Positions 1 to 6,803 of a stretch of 20,493 nucleotides of DNA are shown piece after piece. The stretch's first letter is position 1. Each line of letters begins with the position of its first letter. The notes under the pieces were generated by a model. It was not told where the DNA came from. It did no database searches and saw nothing but the letters and a program-made list of their open reading frames with translations. Position numbers and translations under genes: made by a program. Origin of the DNA: JAKPQD01 sp029572965 (GTDB lineage: Bacteria > Bacteroidota > Bacteroidia > Bacteroidales > DTGW01); contig DAOSPF010000060.1 in the NCBI GenBank assembly GCA_035374585.1, forward strand, positions 1-20,493. Direction: 5' to 3'.

Positions 1-1015
1 GTGAATCAGTAAGAATTATGCTGGCATCAATAGCTTTGTAGCTCCCAAATGCAGTGATGCCAATGTTTTTAACTTTAAATGTTGTTCCTACTCCTCTCAA
101 ATATTGACTTTCATTAAACGAAGAATATCCTGCCAGGCCGCTTCTGTCTTTAAAAGCACCTTCGGAAGTTGTGCTGAAAGACGAAGCGTATCCGTTCCAC
201 ATTGCCAACCCTTGCCCAAACCGGGCTGTATAATCGCCTATGGTCAAAGCTTTCAGCCAGTTCTTTGAATGGTAGAAATATCCGGCAGAAAGATAATCAA
301 AAGCTTTGTTCCCGCTGTTAAAATAAGGCTCGCCGTAATCATTTTCGGCCAAAAACCTTATTTCACTGTTTATTCCCATAAATGAATATCGAACCCTTGA
401 CTTTAAAGGTACTAGACAGAGAAATTTATTTGAACTACTACTATCATCAATTGCTTTAAAGCCTTCCATTTTAGGAAACATCGTTCCGACAACACTTTCA
501 AATACATGTTTTGCCCGGAAAGGCTTCTGTTCTTCTTTTGTAATAGGATTAGCTGTGCAATATGGGATTAAATTACGTACTTCTTCCTCAGAAAGAGATG
601 TGATAGCATTAAGCTCATTGACCGACACAAAACTTCCATTTTTTTCGCGGTATTGAATAATTTCATCTATTTGCATACTATTCAGAAAGGGTATTTTAGC
701 AAAGTCATCGGCTGTTGCCGTATTTATATCAAGTGGTTGGTTTATCAGGCTTTCATAAATCTCTGTTCTTTCGATGTTATCAATAACCGTTTCGTCCGAT
801 TCTCCTTCTGAAATGGACTGTTCTGTACTTAGCTCATCGTTTTCGTCTTCTAAGGACTGGGCTTGAGCGTAAGAGGAGCAGATGAGCAGGAGGAATAGCA
901 GCAAGAAGACCCCACTTAACCTCTTCAATTTATCCCAAACACCTAAAGGGGCTTTAGTCCAAGTCCCCTTCAGAAATTGTTCAAGTAAAAAGGTTATTTC
1001 AAATAAATAGCTCAT
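1..1015 (-). CDS. Helix-hairpin-helix (ComEA-like) outer-membrane-type protein, C-terminus cut by window edge
   Basis: The minus strand is open from an ATG at 1015 to the window edge, 338 codons with no stop, so the C-terminus is missing. After a hydrophobic signal (LLLFLLLICSSYAQAQ, cleavage expected near residue 52) and an acidic linker come helix-hairpin-helix motifs: PLDINTATADDFAKIPFL, then a second unit with SVNELNAITSLSEEEVRNL. The remainder is rich in aromatic, alternating segments (FGQGLAMWNGYASSF), as in an outer-membrane barrel. Bacteroidota commonly carry long proteins of this ComEA-HHH plus barrel type; their role is unknown to me. The start is uncertain. Residues 13-28 from the ATG are encoded by a repeat-like segment (931-970), and a TTG at 928 would give MKRLSGVFLLL, a normal signal peptide. 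It lies 121 bases downstream of the 1137-1952 gene and may share its transcript. Confidence 0.75.
   Translation of the reverse strand, partial: MSYLFEITFLLEQFLKGTWTKAPLGVWDKLKRLSGVFLLLFLLLICSSYAQAQSLEDENDELSTEQSISEGESDETVIDNIERTEIYESLINQPLDINTATADDFAKIPFLNSMQIDEIIQYREKNGSFVSVNELNAITSLSEEEVRNLIPYCTANPITKEEQKPFRAKHVFESVVGTMFPKMEGFKAIDDSSSSNKFLCLVPLKSRVRYSFMGINSEIRFLAENDYGEPYFNSGNKAFDYLSAGYFYHSKNWLKALTIGDYTARFGQGLAMWNGYASSFSTTSEGAFKDRSGLAGYSSFNESQYLRGVGTTFKVKNIGITAFGSYKAIDASIILTDS
931..970 (-). repeat. Short repeat-like segment (AGCCCC...AGG...GGGATA type) inside the start of the HHH gene
   Basis: Read on the minus strand this stretch runs AGCCCCTTTAGG, then TGTTTGGGATA. The same ordered blocks AGCCCC, TTT, AGG and GGGATA occur on the plus strand at 3820-3856, where they form a clear hairpin. 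The two copies differ by an insertion of about ten bases, so this is a resemblance and not an exact repeat. It falls between the ATG at 1015 and the signal peptide of the HHH protein, which bears on where that gene starts. Confidence 0.4.
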
Positions 1016-1072
1016 AATCCCATTTTTTGATAGGTCAACGCACTGTTCCCCTTTCATATAAAGGAGGGCGTG

Positions 1073-1089
1073 TCCCGCCTCAGGCGGGA
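1073..1089. repeat. GC-rich perfect palindrome, 8-bp arms with 1-base centre
   Basis: TCCCGCCT, a single C, then AGGCGGGA: perfect arms of 8 bp in otherwise AT-rich DNA, between the stop of the 1137-1952 gene and the start of the HHH gene. No T-run follows on either strand, so it is not a classical intrinsic terminator. It may be a REP-like element or a stabilising mRNA hairpin between two minus-strand genes. Confidence 0.45.
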
Positions 1090-1136
1090 GTGGTTTTATT
1101 ATATTTGAACAAAGCAACATACGGTGCATGCAGATT

Positions 1137-1952
1137 TTAAAAGCTTACCCCTGCTTCAAATGCTTGTGAAAATGGCAAGTATTGGTATTTGCTCATGGCA
1201 ATGTCAACGTGGAAGCGCTTCAACAACAATCCAATGCCGAAAGTAAAGGCATGTTGGTCGTTTTGCTTTATAATGCCCGTACGGAGCTGTAAAATCTGCC
1301 ATGCAGTGTATTCTAACCCTGAACGGTATAAAATTTTCGACTTGAGACTCGATTCTATCTCAGCACTAAAAATGAATAGGCTTAATGGTTGCCAGGCTAC
1401 GCCAACAGCGCCATTGGTTTCATATTCCGGGTATTTATATTCATAAGTATCTGGTGGAATAATATTTTGCACTTTGCATCCAATGACAAATGGCTGCAAA
1501 TTTGCCATTACGCCACAATCTAAGTTAAATAGTCTGTTTTTGTTACTATTTCCTTCAATATGTTCTTGTAGGTAGCTGCAACGTAAGCCGGCAGCAAACC
1601 TTTGCCCGAATAACCTGGCAAAACTTACGCCACACAAGGTTTTGTTATATTTTGAATAGCCAAAATATTTCAAATCTGTGGCAATGTTGATAAGCCTGGT
1701 TGGCATGATGGCCGAAAAAGCGCTGGTAGAAAGTTCTTTGATGTTAAAACGCCTTTGATAAAAGGTATTTACATTTGCTTTTTCGGCAAAAGCTACACCT
1801 GCCTGGTTATAGGCAGAAGACCAATGGTCGTACACAGCAGTGCCGCAATTGCCCATGGCCATCAATCGGGCCCCGGCACTTTCTTGTTGGGCTTTAGCAG
1901 ATACTGAGATAAAAAAAACAAGGCATAGCAATGCCTTTAACGTCTTATTCAT
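1137..1952 (-). CDS. PorV/PorQ-like outer-membrane barrel protein (FadL-type N-terminus)
   Basis: A 271-residue exported protein. Signal peptide MNKTLKALLCLVFFISVSAKA ends near residue 21. The mature start contains ARLMAMGNCGTAVYDHWSSA followed by YNQAGVA, matching the 'GARAMGMGGA...SAAYWNPAGLA' pattern of the PorV/PorQ and FadL-like outer-membrane families. The rest is alternating hydrophobic/polar strands, and the protein ends in aromatic-flanked AFEAGVSF, typical of a barrel's last strand. In T9SS bacteria such proteins can be shuttle or scaffold components, but this one is shorter than PorV and its specific role is unknown. It is followed on the same strand, after 121 bases with a GC-rich palindrome, by the HHH protein. 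A near-consensus box TATCTTTA (1979-1986, minus) lies about 27 bases upstream of the ATG. Confidence 0.6.
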   Translation of the reverse strand: MNKTLKALLCLVFFISVSAKAQQESAGARLMAMGNCGTAVYDHWSSAYNQAGVAFAEKANVNTFYQRRFNIKELSTSAFSAIMPTRLINIATDLKYFGYSKYNKTLCGVSFARLFGQRFAAGLRCSYLQEHIEGNSNKNRLFNLDCGVMANLQPFVIGCKVQNIIPPDTYEYKYPEYETNGAVGVAWQPLSLFIFSAEIESSLKSKILYRSGLEYTAWQILQLRTGIIKQNDQHAFTFGIGLLLKRFHVDIAMSKYQYLPFSQAFEAGVSF

Positions 1953-2050
1953 ACAGGTTAACGGTTTGGTTGGGTTCTTAAAGATAGAAAAATAATTTAT
2001 ATTTTTACCTGCAACCTGTAAAACCTGATATGATATCTATTGATTTTTAA

Positions 2051-2839
2051 TTATTCCACCAGCTTCACATTAACATTTCCAATGCCACCAGTTACGTCAA
2101 TATAAATTGTTTGCTTGGTTTTGCCCAGCAGTTCGTTGGTGTATTCCTGTCCCATTTTGTAAAGGCCTTTAGTATTGACAGAACCGAGTACACCGCTGAT
2201 GTTCATTCTAATACCAATATCTGCGGGTAGTTTCAACGTTATTTCACCTACACCGCCTTTAATACGGGCATGAAGGTCGTTGTTCCATTTACCACTAAGG
2301 TCAATAGTGGCATTTCCGGCCATAGCCTTAAAGTTCACTTCTGGTACCGAGGTATTGCTGAGGTTTATTTTCGCTTCACCAGCCACCATCTTGAATTCAA
2401 ACCTTTTGAGCTGACAACCACTTAGGTCAATATTGCCATTGCCTGCTGTAAGCTTGACAGTCAGGTCATGTTTTACTTTTTTGTTAAGGGCAATGTCCCA
2501 CAAACATTCGTTGTCGTTGTTGTTGTCGTTGTCATCGTCCATTTGTATATGCCCTTTTTTTGACGTGATGCTGAGATGGCCGGTTTTCCCTTCTTCAGTA
2601 TAAGAAAATTCGGGTTTCAATATTTCTTTATAAAACTTATAAGTTCCTTCAGTTAGTTGGGTTGCAGAAGAACTAATATTCAACCTGCCTACAACAAACT
2701 CTATTTCTGTTTCAACTATTTCGGCTTTCCCAAGCGGAATGTTTTTTACCACTGTTTTTTGGGTCGAATCATCTGTACGGACAAAGCCAAAAGATAAGAA
2801 CACGATTGACAAGCCGACAAAAAGGTATATACTTCTCAT
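2051..2839 (-). CDS. Exported toast-rack-like (DUF2154/LiaF C-terminal-like) protein
   Basis: A 262-residue protein with an N-terminal hydrophobic signal (MRSIYLFVGLSIVFLSFGFV). The mature part consists of repeating short beta units with the recurring pattern 'G-(N/E)-(G/A)-x-I-(D/N)-L-S' (GNGNIDLSGCQL, AGEAKINLSNTSV, AGNATIDLSGKW, GGVGEITLKLP). This right-handed beta stack resembles the toast_rack and LiaF-C adhesin-like domains, which often occur in envelope-stress proteins. Residues about 101-112 are a low-complexity Asp/Asn run. The gene is divergent from the HEPN gene. No partner such as LiaF, a PspC protein or an anti-sigma factor is adjacent, so a stress role is only an inference from the fold. 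Confidence 0.65.
   Translation of the reverse strand: MRSIYLFVGLSIVFLSFGFVRTDDSTQKTVVKNIPLGKAEIVETEIEFVVGRLNISSSATQLTEGTYKFYKEILKPEFSYTEEGKTGHLSITSKKGHIQMDDDNDNNNDNECLWDIALNKKVKHDLTVKLTAGNGNIDLSGCQLKRFEFKMVAGEAKINLSNTSVPEVNFKAMAGNATIDLSGKWNNDLHARIKGGVGEITLKLPADIGIRMNISGVLGSVNTKGLYKMGQEYTNELLGKTKQTIYIDVTGGIGNVNVKLVE
2509..2540. repeat. GTTGTC-type short tandem repeat inside the toast-rack gene
   Basis: An imperfect array of GTT, GTC and ATC triplets codes for the Asp/Asn run on the minus strand. The unit is a multiple of three, so slippage would change length but not frame. The acidic stretch may bind a divalent metal such as calcium, but no canonical DxDxDG loop is present. Confidence 0.6.
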
Positions 2840-2957
2840 GTTTTTAGTTTTTAAAGTAAATAATCTGTAGGACGATTTGGGGCACTAAAAGTTACAACAA
2901 CTGTTTCAGATATCCAATTGTTGACATGTATTAATAATCATAGTTTCAAAAATGAAT

Positions 2958-2965
2958 TATCTTTG
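2958..2965 (+). promoter_or_regulatory. Candidate Bacteroidota -7 box (TATCTTTG) for the HEPN/MNT pair
   Basis: TATCTTTG matches TAnnTTTG exactly and lies 27 bases upstream of the GTG at 2993. No clear TTG -33 element occurs at the usual spacing; the nearest, in TTGTTGACA at 2918-2926, is too far upstream. The position fits a start that includes the first HEPN helix. Confidence 0.4.
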
Positions 2966-2992
2966 TATCAATAAGTAACACCCAACATATCA

Positions 2993-3391
2993 GTGGATAA
3001 AGGATTTGATAAAGAACGAATAATTGCTCATTGGATTGAAAGTTATGACAAGGATTTCTAAACTATGACGGATTTATTTGTTACTAAGAACAATCATTGG
3101 GCTTTATTTATGGGGCATCTGGTAATTGAAAAATTACTTAAGGCATTGTATGTCAAGAATATAAATGATTTTCCGCCTTTAATTCATGATTTACGGAGAA
3201 TTATTGAAAAATCTGGAGTTGAGTTAAGTATAGATAAACAGATAATTTTGGATAGTATTTCCAGGTTCAATATTAACGCCAGGTACGATGACTATAAGCA
3301 AAGCTTTTACCATTTGTGTACCGACAGCTTTACTTCTGAATGGATTGAAAAGATTAAGGATTGCAGATTATGGATAAAAACGATGCTATAA
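2993..3391 (+). pseudogene. HEPN domain protein interrupted by an in-frame TAA after helix 1
   Basis: From GTG 2993 the frame reads V-DKGFDKERIIAHWIESYDKDF, stops at TAA 3059-3061, then continues in the same frame as T-MTDLFVTKNNHWALFMGHL and so on to 3391. Both parts match one HEPN (PF05168-type) protein: helix 1 'HWI-S-DKDF', the core 'HWALFMGHLVIEKLLKALYVK', and the late signature FNINARYDDYKQSFYH. The whole would be about 132 residues, normal for the family. A single base change (AAA, GAA or CAA to TAA) explains the stop. If translation starts at ATG 3065 the product is 108 residues without helix 1. HEPN proteins of this class are the RNase or toxin half of HEPN/MNT pairs, but no Rx4-6H RNase motif is visible here. 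One sampled line (3121-3180) is about 28% G+C, AT-richer than neighbouring genes and consistent with transfer. Confidence 0.7.
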
Positions 3392-3684
3392 GGATAAGTA
3401 AAGGATATTTGCAAAAGCTCAGAAATGCTAATTTAGGATTTGCTGAAGCATACTTATTTGGCTCATTTGCCAAAGGCAATCAACATGACAATAGTGATAT
3501 TGATATTGCGATTGTGTTAAAAGATAACGTAAACCACACATTTGATACTGACGTTCAATTGATGGTTATTAGAAAAGGCGAAGAAACAATAATTGAACCT
3601 CATGCTTTTTCAAAAGAAGAATTTGATTACCAGGTTCCTATTGTAAATCAAATTTTAAAATACGGAATAAAAATAGAAATTTAA
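3370..3684 (+). CDS. MNT-type minimal nucleotidyltransferase, partner of the HEPN gene
   Basis: A 104-residue minimal nucleotidyltransferase. It has the full signature GSFAKG...NSDID, with exactly ten residues between GS and the DxD pair (G31, S32, D43 and D45 from this ATG), and a further acidic site in IEPHAF near residue 78. Such MNT proteins are the antitoxin or AMP-transferase half of HEPN/MNT modules; in the type VII HepT/MntA systems they AMPylate the HEPN toxin. A TTG at 3361 could also start the frame, but ATG 3370 gives a normal N-terminus. The gene overlaps the end of the HEPN frame by 22 bases, the usual arrangement. It looks intact although its partner is interrupted. The cellular target is not known. 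Confidence 0.8.
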   Translation: MDKNDAIRISKGYLQKLRNANLGFAEAYLFGSFAKGNQHDNSDIDIAIVLKDNVNHTFDTDVQLMVIRKGEETIIEPHAFSKEEFDYQVPIVNQILKYGIKIEI

Positions 3685-3819
3685 CACTTGATATCCCTTG
3701 GTTTAAGCAATGACAGGTGTTATAAAGTATTATACATCTTGCCGTTCGTTCTGTTTTGGCAAAAATGACGCAACTAAACTTGAAACGATAGTCAATGCTT
3801 GCATTTTTAATTGCAGTGG

Positions 3820-3856
3820 CTTAGCCCCCTTTCCTTTTAGGAAAGGGTTGGGGATA
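3820..3856 (+). repeat. Hairpin-forming intergenic element
   Basis: CCCTTTCC (3827-3834), loop TTTTA, GGAAAGGG (3840-3847) form a perfect 8-bp stem, extended outward by CC/GG blocks. It is the better-formed relative of the segment at 931-970. It lies in the 260-base gap between the MNT gene and the Memo-AMMECR1 gene. No T-run follows, so termination is not supported. The rest of the gap (3685-3819) holds nothing recognised. Confidence 0.45.
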
Positions 3857-3897
3857 GGTCACTGAATATGGTTTTTTAGAAATACCAAGTTGATAAA

Positions 3898-3928
3898 TTG
3901 CAATCTGCCCAAATCTGAAGTAACTTTG
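3898..3928 (+). promoter_or_regulatory. Bacteroidota-type promoter for the AmmeMemoRadiSam operon
   Basis: TTG at 3898-3900, a 20-base spacer, and TAACTTTG at 3921-3928 (matches TAnnTTTG). This is the best -33/-7 pair in the window. The -7 box ends 16 bases before the ATG at 3945, so the leader would be only about ten bases, leaving no room for a Shine-Dalgarno site. Confidence 0.55.
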
Positions 3929-3944
3929 GGTAAACCCAAGCAAC

Positions 3945-5450
3945 ATGGCAAAGAAAAGACGAATTTGCACATTATGGATTTACGTGGTGATGGTGGGTAT
4001 TTTGGGAAATTGTAATGGTCAAACTCCAGGTAATACCATGAAAAAAATTGACAGACAACCAGCAGTGGCAGGTACTTTCTACCCTGCTGATGCTGATGGA
4101 CTTCGCAGCATGTTGGACAGCATGTTCAAAGGGCTGAAACCTGAAACAAAGGAACAGCCTTTGGCAGTAATTGTTCCGCATGCCGGGTATGTATTTTCGG
4201 CAGGAGTGGCAGCTAAAGCCATTTCGCAGATTGACCGTGAGGCAAGTTTTGATAGGATTTTCATTATTGGTTCGAGCCATACCATGCATTTTGATGGCTC
4301 TTCGGTTTACACCCAAGGCGATTTTATTACACCTTTTGGAAAAGTAGAAGTAGATGCTTTGGCCGAACAGCTGTGTGAAAAGCACAGCTTTATTTCCAGC
4401 AACCCGCAACCCCATGCCAGGGAGCATTGCCTGGAAGTAGAGTTACCTCTTCTGCAATACTGGCTAAAAAAGCCTTTTAAGATTGTCCCTATTGTAATTG
4501 GTGGATATACCGAAAAAACCAGTAAAAAATTGGCTGAAGCCCTTGAACCATATTTTAACTCGAACAACTTGTTTGTGATAAGCACTGATTTTTCGCACTA
4601 TCCAAAATATGCTGATGCTGTAATGTCTGATGGTATCATGGCTGAAGCCATTGTTTCCAATTCATCCCGCAAATTTTTACTTGAAAAAGAAGCGCTTGAA
4701 AGCAAAGGCATTTCTAACCTTGCTACGGCTGTCTGTGGCTGGACTTCAGTCCTTACCCTTTTGTACATAACAGAAAAGCTCGAAGGCATTACGATTAAAA
4801 AGATTGATTATAAAAATTCCGGCGATTCACCTTACGGAGGAAACGATAAGGTGGTTGGATATAATGCTATTTGTGTATATCAGGAAAACAAACAACCGTC
4901 TCCCCTCTCCGATTCGGATAAAAAAAAGCTGCTAACCTTGGCCCGTAAGACCATTACTGATTATGCAAATAAAATAGAAATTAAAGACCCTGATGCTAAA
5001 GACTTTGAAGGGGGCGCATCTATGTTGGCCGGCGCTTTTGTTACCTTACACAAAAATGGAAAATTGAGGGGCTGCATTGGAACATTTCGGGCTGACCAAC
5101 CTTTGTACAAAACAGTGCAGTCAATAGCTATATCATCTGCTTTTGCTGACTCGCGCTTTGAGCCTGTTAGTGCAGAAGAAGTGCCTTCGCTACACATTGA
5201 AATCTCGGTGTTAACGCCTATGCGAAAGATTAATTCCATTGACGAAATTGTACTGGGCAAGCATGGCATTTACATCCGCAAAGGCAGCAGTTCGGGGGTG
5301 TTTCTGCCCCAGGTGGCCACTGAGCAAAAGTGGACGAAAGAACAATTCCTGGGCTATTGCGCCCGTGACAAGGCGTACATTGGATGGGACGGCTGGCGTG
5401 ATGCTGAAATCTATGTTTTTGAATCAATCATTTTTGAAGAAGCGAAATGA
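3945..5450 (+). CDS. AmmeMemoRadiSam system fused B-A protein (Memo + AMMECR1), putative lipoprotein
   Basis: A 501-residue fusion. Residues 1-23 form a lipoprotein-like signal (KKRR, LWIYVVMVGILGNC, Cys23; Asn at -1 is atypical). Residues about 35-312 are a Memo (protein B) domain with the metal-site residues expected from human MEMO1: His79 (VPHAGY), His112 (GSSH) and Cys264 (AVCGW), plus HAREHCLEVELPLL and STDFSHYP. Residues about 325-500 are an AMMECR1 (protein A) domain with the hallmark LRGCIGT at 374-380 and SSAFADSRF. The radical SAM gene follows with a 4-base ATGA overlap, so the three-part AmmeMemoRadiSam system is complete in two genes. Its substrate is not known to me. If the signal works, the enzyme would be anchored outside the cytoplasm, which is unexpected. 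An alternative internal start at Met32 (MKKIDRQPAVAGTFYP) would give a cytoplasmic form. Confidence 0.9.
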   Translation: MAKKRRICTLWIYVVMVGILGNCNGQTPGNTMKKIDRQPAVAGTFYPADADGLRSMLDSMFKGLKPETKEQPLAVIVPHAGYVFSAGVAAKAISQIDREASFDRIFIIGSSHTMHFDGSSVYTQGDFITPFGKVEVDALAEQLCEKHSFISSNPQPHAREHCLEVELPLLQYWLKKPFKIVPIVIGGYTEKTSKKLAEALEPYFNSNNLFVISTDFSHYPKYADAVMSDGIMAEAIVSNSSRKFLLEKEALESKGISNLATAVCGWTSVLTLLYITEKLEGITIKKIDYKNSGDSPYGGNDKVVGYNAICVYQENKQPSPLSDSDKKKLLTLARKTITDYANKIEIKDPDAKDFEGGASMLAGAFVTLHKNGKLRGCIGTFRADQPLYKTVQSIAISSAFADSRFEPVSAEEVPSLHIEISVLTPMRKINSIDEIVLGKHGIYIRKGSSSGVFLPQVATEQKWTKEQFLGYCARDKAYIGWDGWRDAEIYVFESIIFEEAK

Positions 5451-6568
5451 ATGGCAATACGATATCGAAACGTGAATTTATTAAACGAATAGTAGCAATG
5501 GGAAGCTTAATATATGCCGGCTCGGCTGCAGGCATGTTTGCAGGCAAAGATAAGCCCTGGCGTTGGGCACACGAGGCTATGTTTTATTCTGTAACACCTC
5601 ATGGCGTAAGGTGTGGACTGTGCCCAAACCAATGTTTACTGGGCGAAGGTGTTACAGGCAAATGCCGCAACCGCATCAATTATGAAGGAAAGTTGTTCTC
5701 CATAGCATATGGCAATCCCTGTGCGGTACATATCGACCCCATTGAGAAAAAGCCTTTGTACCACTTTCTTCCCAATAGCAGGGCCTTCTCTATTGCCACT
5801 GCAGGGTGCAATTTTGCTTGCCTCAACTGTCTCAACTGGCAGATTTCGCAAGTAGGGCCTCGCGAAACCAGCAACGAAGACCTGATGCCTGATGAGGTTA
5901 TTACCGAATGTCTTGCTGGCAAATGCGAAGCGATTGCCTATACATATTCTGAGCCGGTCACTTTCTACGAATATGTTTTCGAAACAGCTAAACTGGCCAA
6001 AGCCAAAGGGATTAAGAATGTGTTTATCTCTAATGGCTATATCAATCCCGGCCCGCTGAAGAAGCTTATCCCTTACCTCGATGCAGCCAACATCAACCTG
6101 AAGTCGTTTAGCGACGATATTTACCAACGGCTTAATGGCGGGACGCTTCAGCCTGTTTTGAACACCATAAAAACCCTGAAAGACAATAATGTGTGGGTTG
6201 AGGTAACCAACCTCGTTATCCCGGACTGGACAGACAATTTCGACATGATGCGCGAAATGTGCCGTTGGCTGGTCGATAATGGTTTTGAAAATTACCCACT
6301 GCATTTCAACCGGTTTTTTCCACAATATAAACTGCTGAAAACTCCGCCAACACCTATTCCTACATTGGTGAGGGCAAAACAAATTGCGCAGGAAGCAGGA
6401 ATGAAATATGTTTACTTAGGCAATAATCCCGAAGGCTCAGATAATACTGTATGCCCCAAATGCAAAAAGGTGGTGGTCGAACGTACAGGCTTTTCAACCA
6501 CAGCAGTGCATATCAAGGCCGGAAACTGTAAGTATTGTGGCGAAAAGATTAACGGGGTGTGGAGTTAA
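5447..6568 (+). CDS. AmmeMemoRadiSam system radical SAM enzyme with Tat-like N-terminus
   Basis: A 373-residue radical SAM enzyme. Residues about 7-13 are SKREFIK, close to the Tat motif SRRxFLK but with Lys-Arg, followed by a weakly hydrophobic stretch (IVAMGSLIYAGSAAGMFAG). The conserved enzyme starts near residue 47 with a Cys-rich front motif CGLCPNQCLLGEGVTGKC. The radical SAM cluster motif CNFACLNC (CxxxCxxC) follows at about 121-128, then AYTYSEPVTFYEY, GIKNVFISNGY and DAANINLKSFSDDIY. The C-terminus has a zinc-ribbon-like pair, CPKC and CKYC. These blocks and the overlap with the Memo-AMMECR1 gene identify the AmmeMemoRadiSam family. The front extension is absent from the cytoplasmic versions I recall. 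An exported radical SAM protein would lack ready access to SAM and reductant, so the segment may instead be a membrane anchor. No terminator is evident after the stop. Confidence 0.9.
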   Translation: MNGNTISKREFIKRIVAMGSLIYAGSAAGMFAGKDKPWRWAHEAMFYSVTPHGVRCGLCPNQCLLGEGVTGKCRNRINYEGKLFSIAYGNPCAVHIDPIEKKPLYHFLPNSRAFSIATAGCNFACLNCLNWQISQVGPRETSNEDLMPDEVITECLAGKCEAIAYTYSEPVTFYEYVFETAKLAKAKGIKNVFISNGYINPGPLKKLIPYLDAANINLKSFSDDIYQRLNGGTLQPVLNTIKTLKDNNVWVEVTNLVIPDWTDNFDMMREMCRWLVDNGFENYPLHFNRFFPQYKLLKTPPTPIPTLVRAKQIAQEAGMKYVYLGNNPEGSDNTVCPKCKKVVVERTGFSTTAVHIKAGNCKYCGEKINGVWS

Positions 6569-6616
6569 GCAAAACAAACAAAACAAGTGGTTGTCCTAAA
6601 TTGTCAATTAAAAATG

Positions 6617-6691
6617 TGGGTTGTACTGGATTCGAACCAGTGACCCCTACCCTGTCAAGGTAATGCTCTAAACCAACTGAGCTAACAACCC
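6617..6691 (-). tRNA. tRNA-Val (anticodon GAC)
   Basis: On the minus strand, GGGTTGT (6691-6685) pairs with ACAACCC (6624-6618), with discriminator A at 6617. The D arm contains GCTCAGTTGGTTTAGAGC. The anticodon arm is TTACC-TTGACAG-GGTAG, giving anticodon GAC (Val). The T arm is CTGGTTCGAATCCAG. Total 75 bases; CCA is not encoded. It lies between two plus-strand genes and is transcribed against them. Confidence 0.95.
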
Positions 6692-6803
6692 GTATTTGTT
6701 ATAAAAACAATTCTATAATGACAAAATTCATCTGCCTACATATTGAAGGCAAAAGTAAAAAAAGTTTTTATTTTTACATGCTTCCCATAAAATAAGCTTA
6801 TCT

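Noticed and set aside
2509..2540. Phase-variable repeat
   Set aside because: The repeat unit is a multiple of three, so slippage cannot switch the reading frame.
3972..4427. Long minus-strand open frame opposite the Memo domain
   Set aside because: It is opposite a strongly conserved gene, has no family pattern, and its composition follows the other strand.
5636..6382. 248-codon minus-strand open frame opposite the radical SAM gene
   Set aside because: The plus strand encodes all family motifs; this frame shows no domain or signal and is a shadow.
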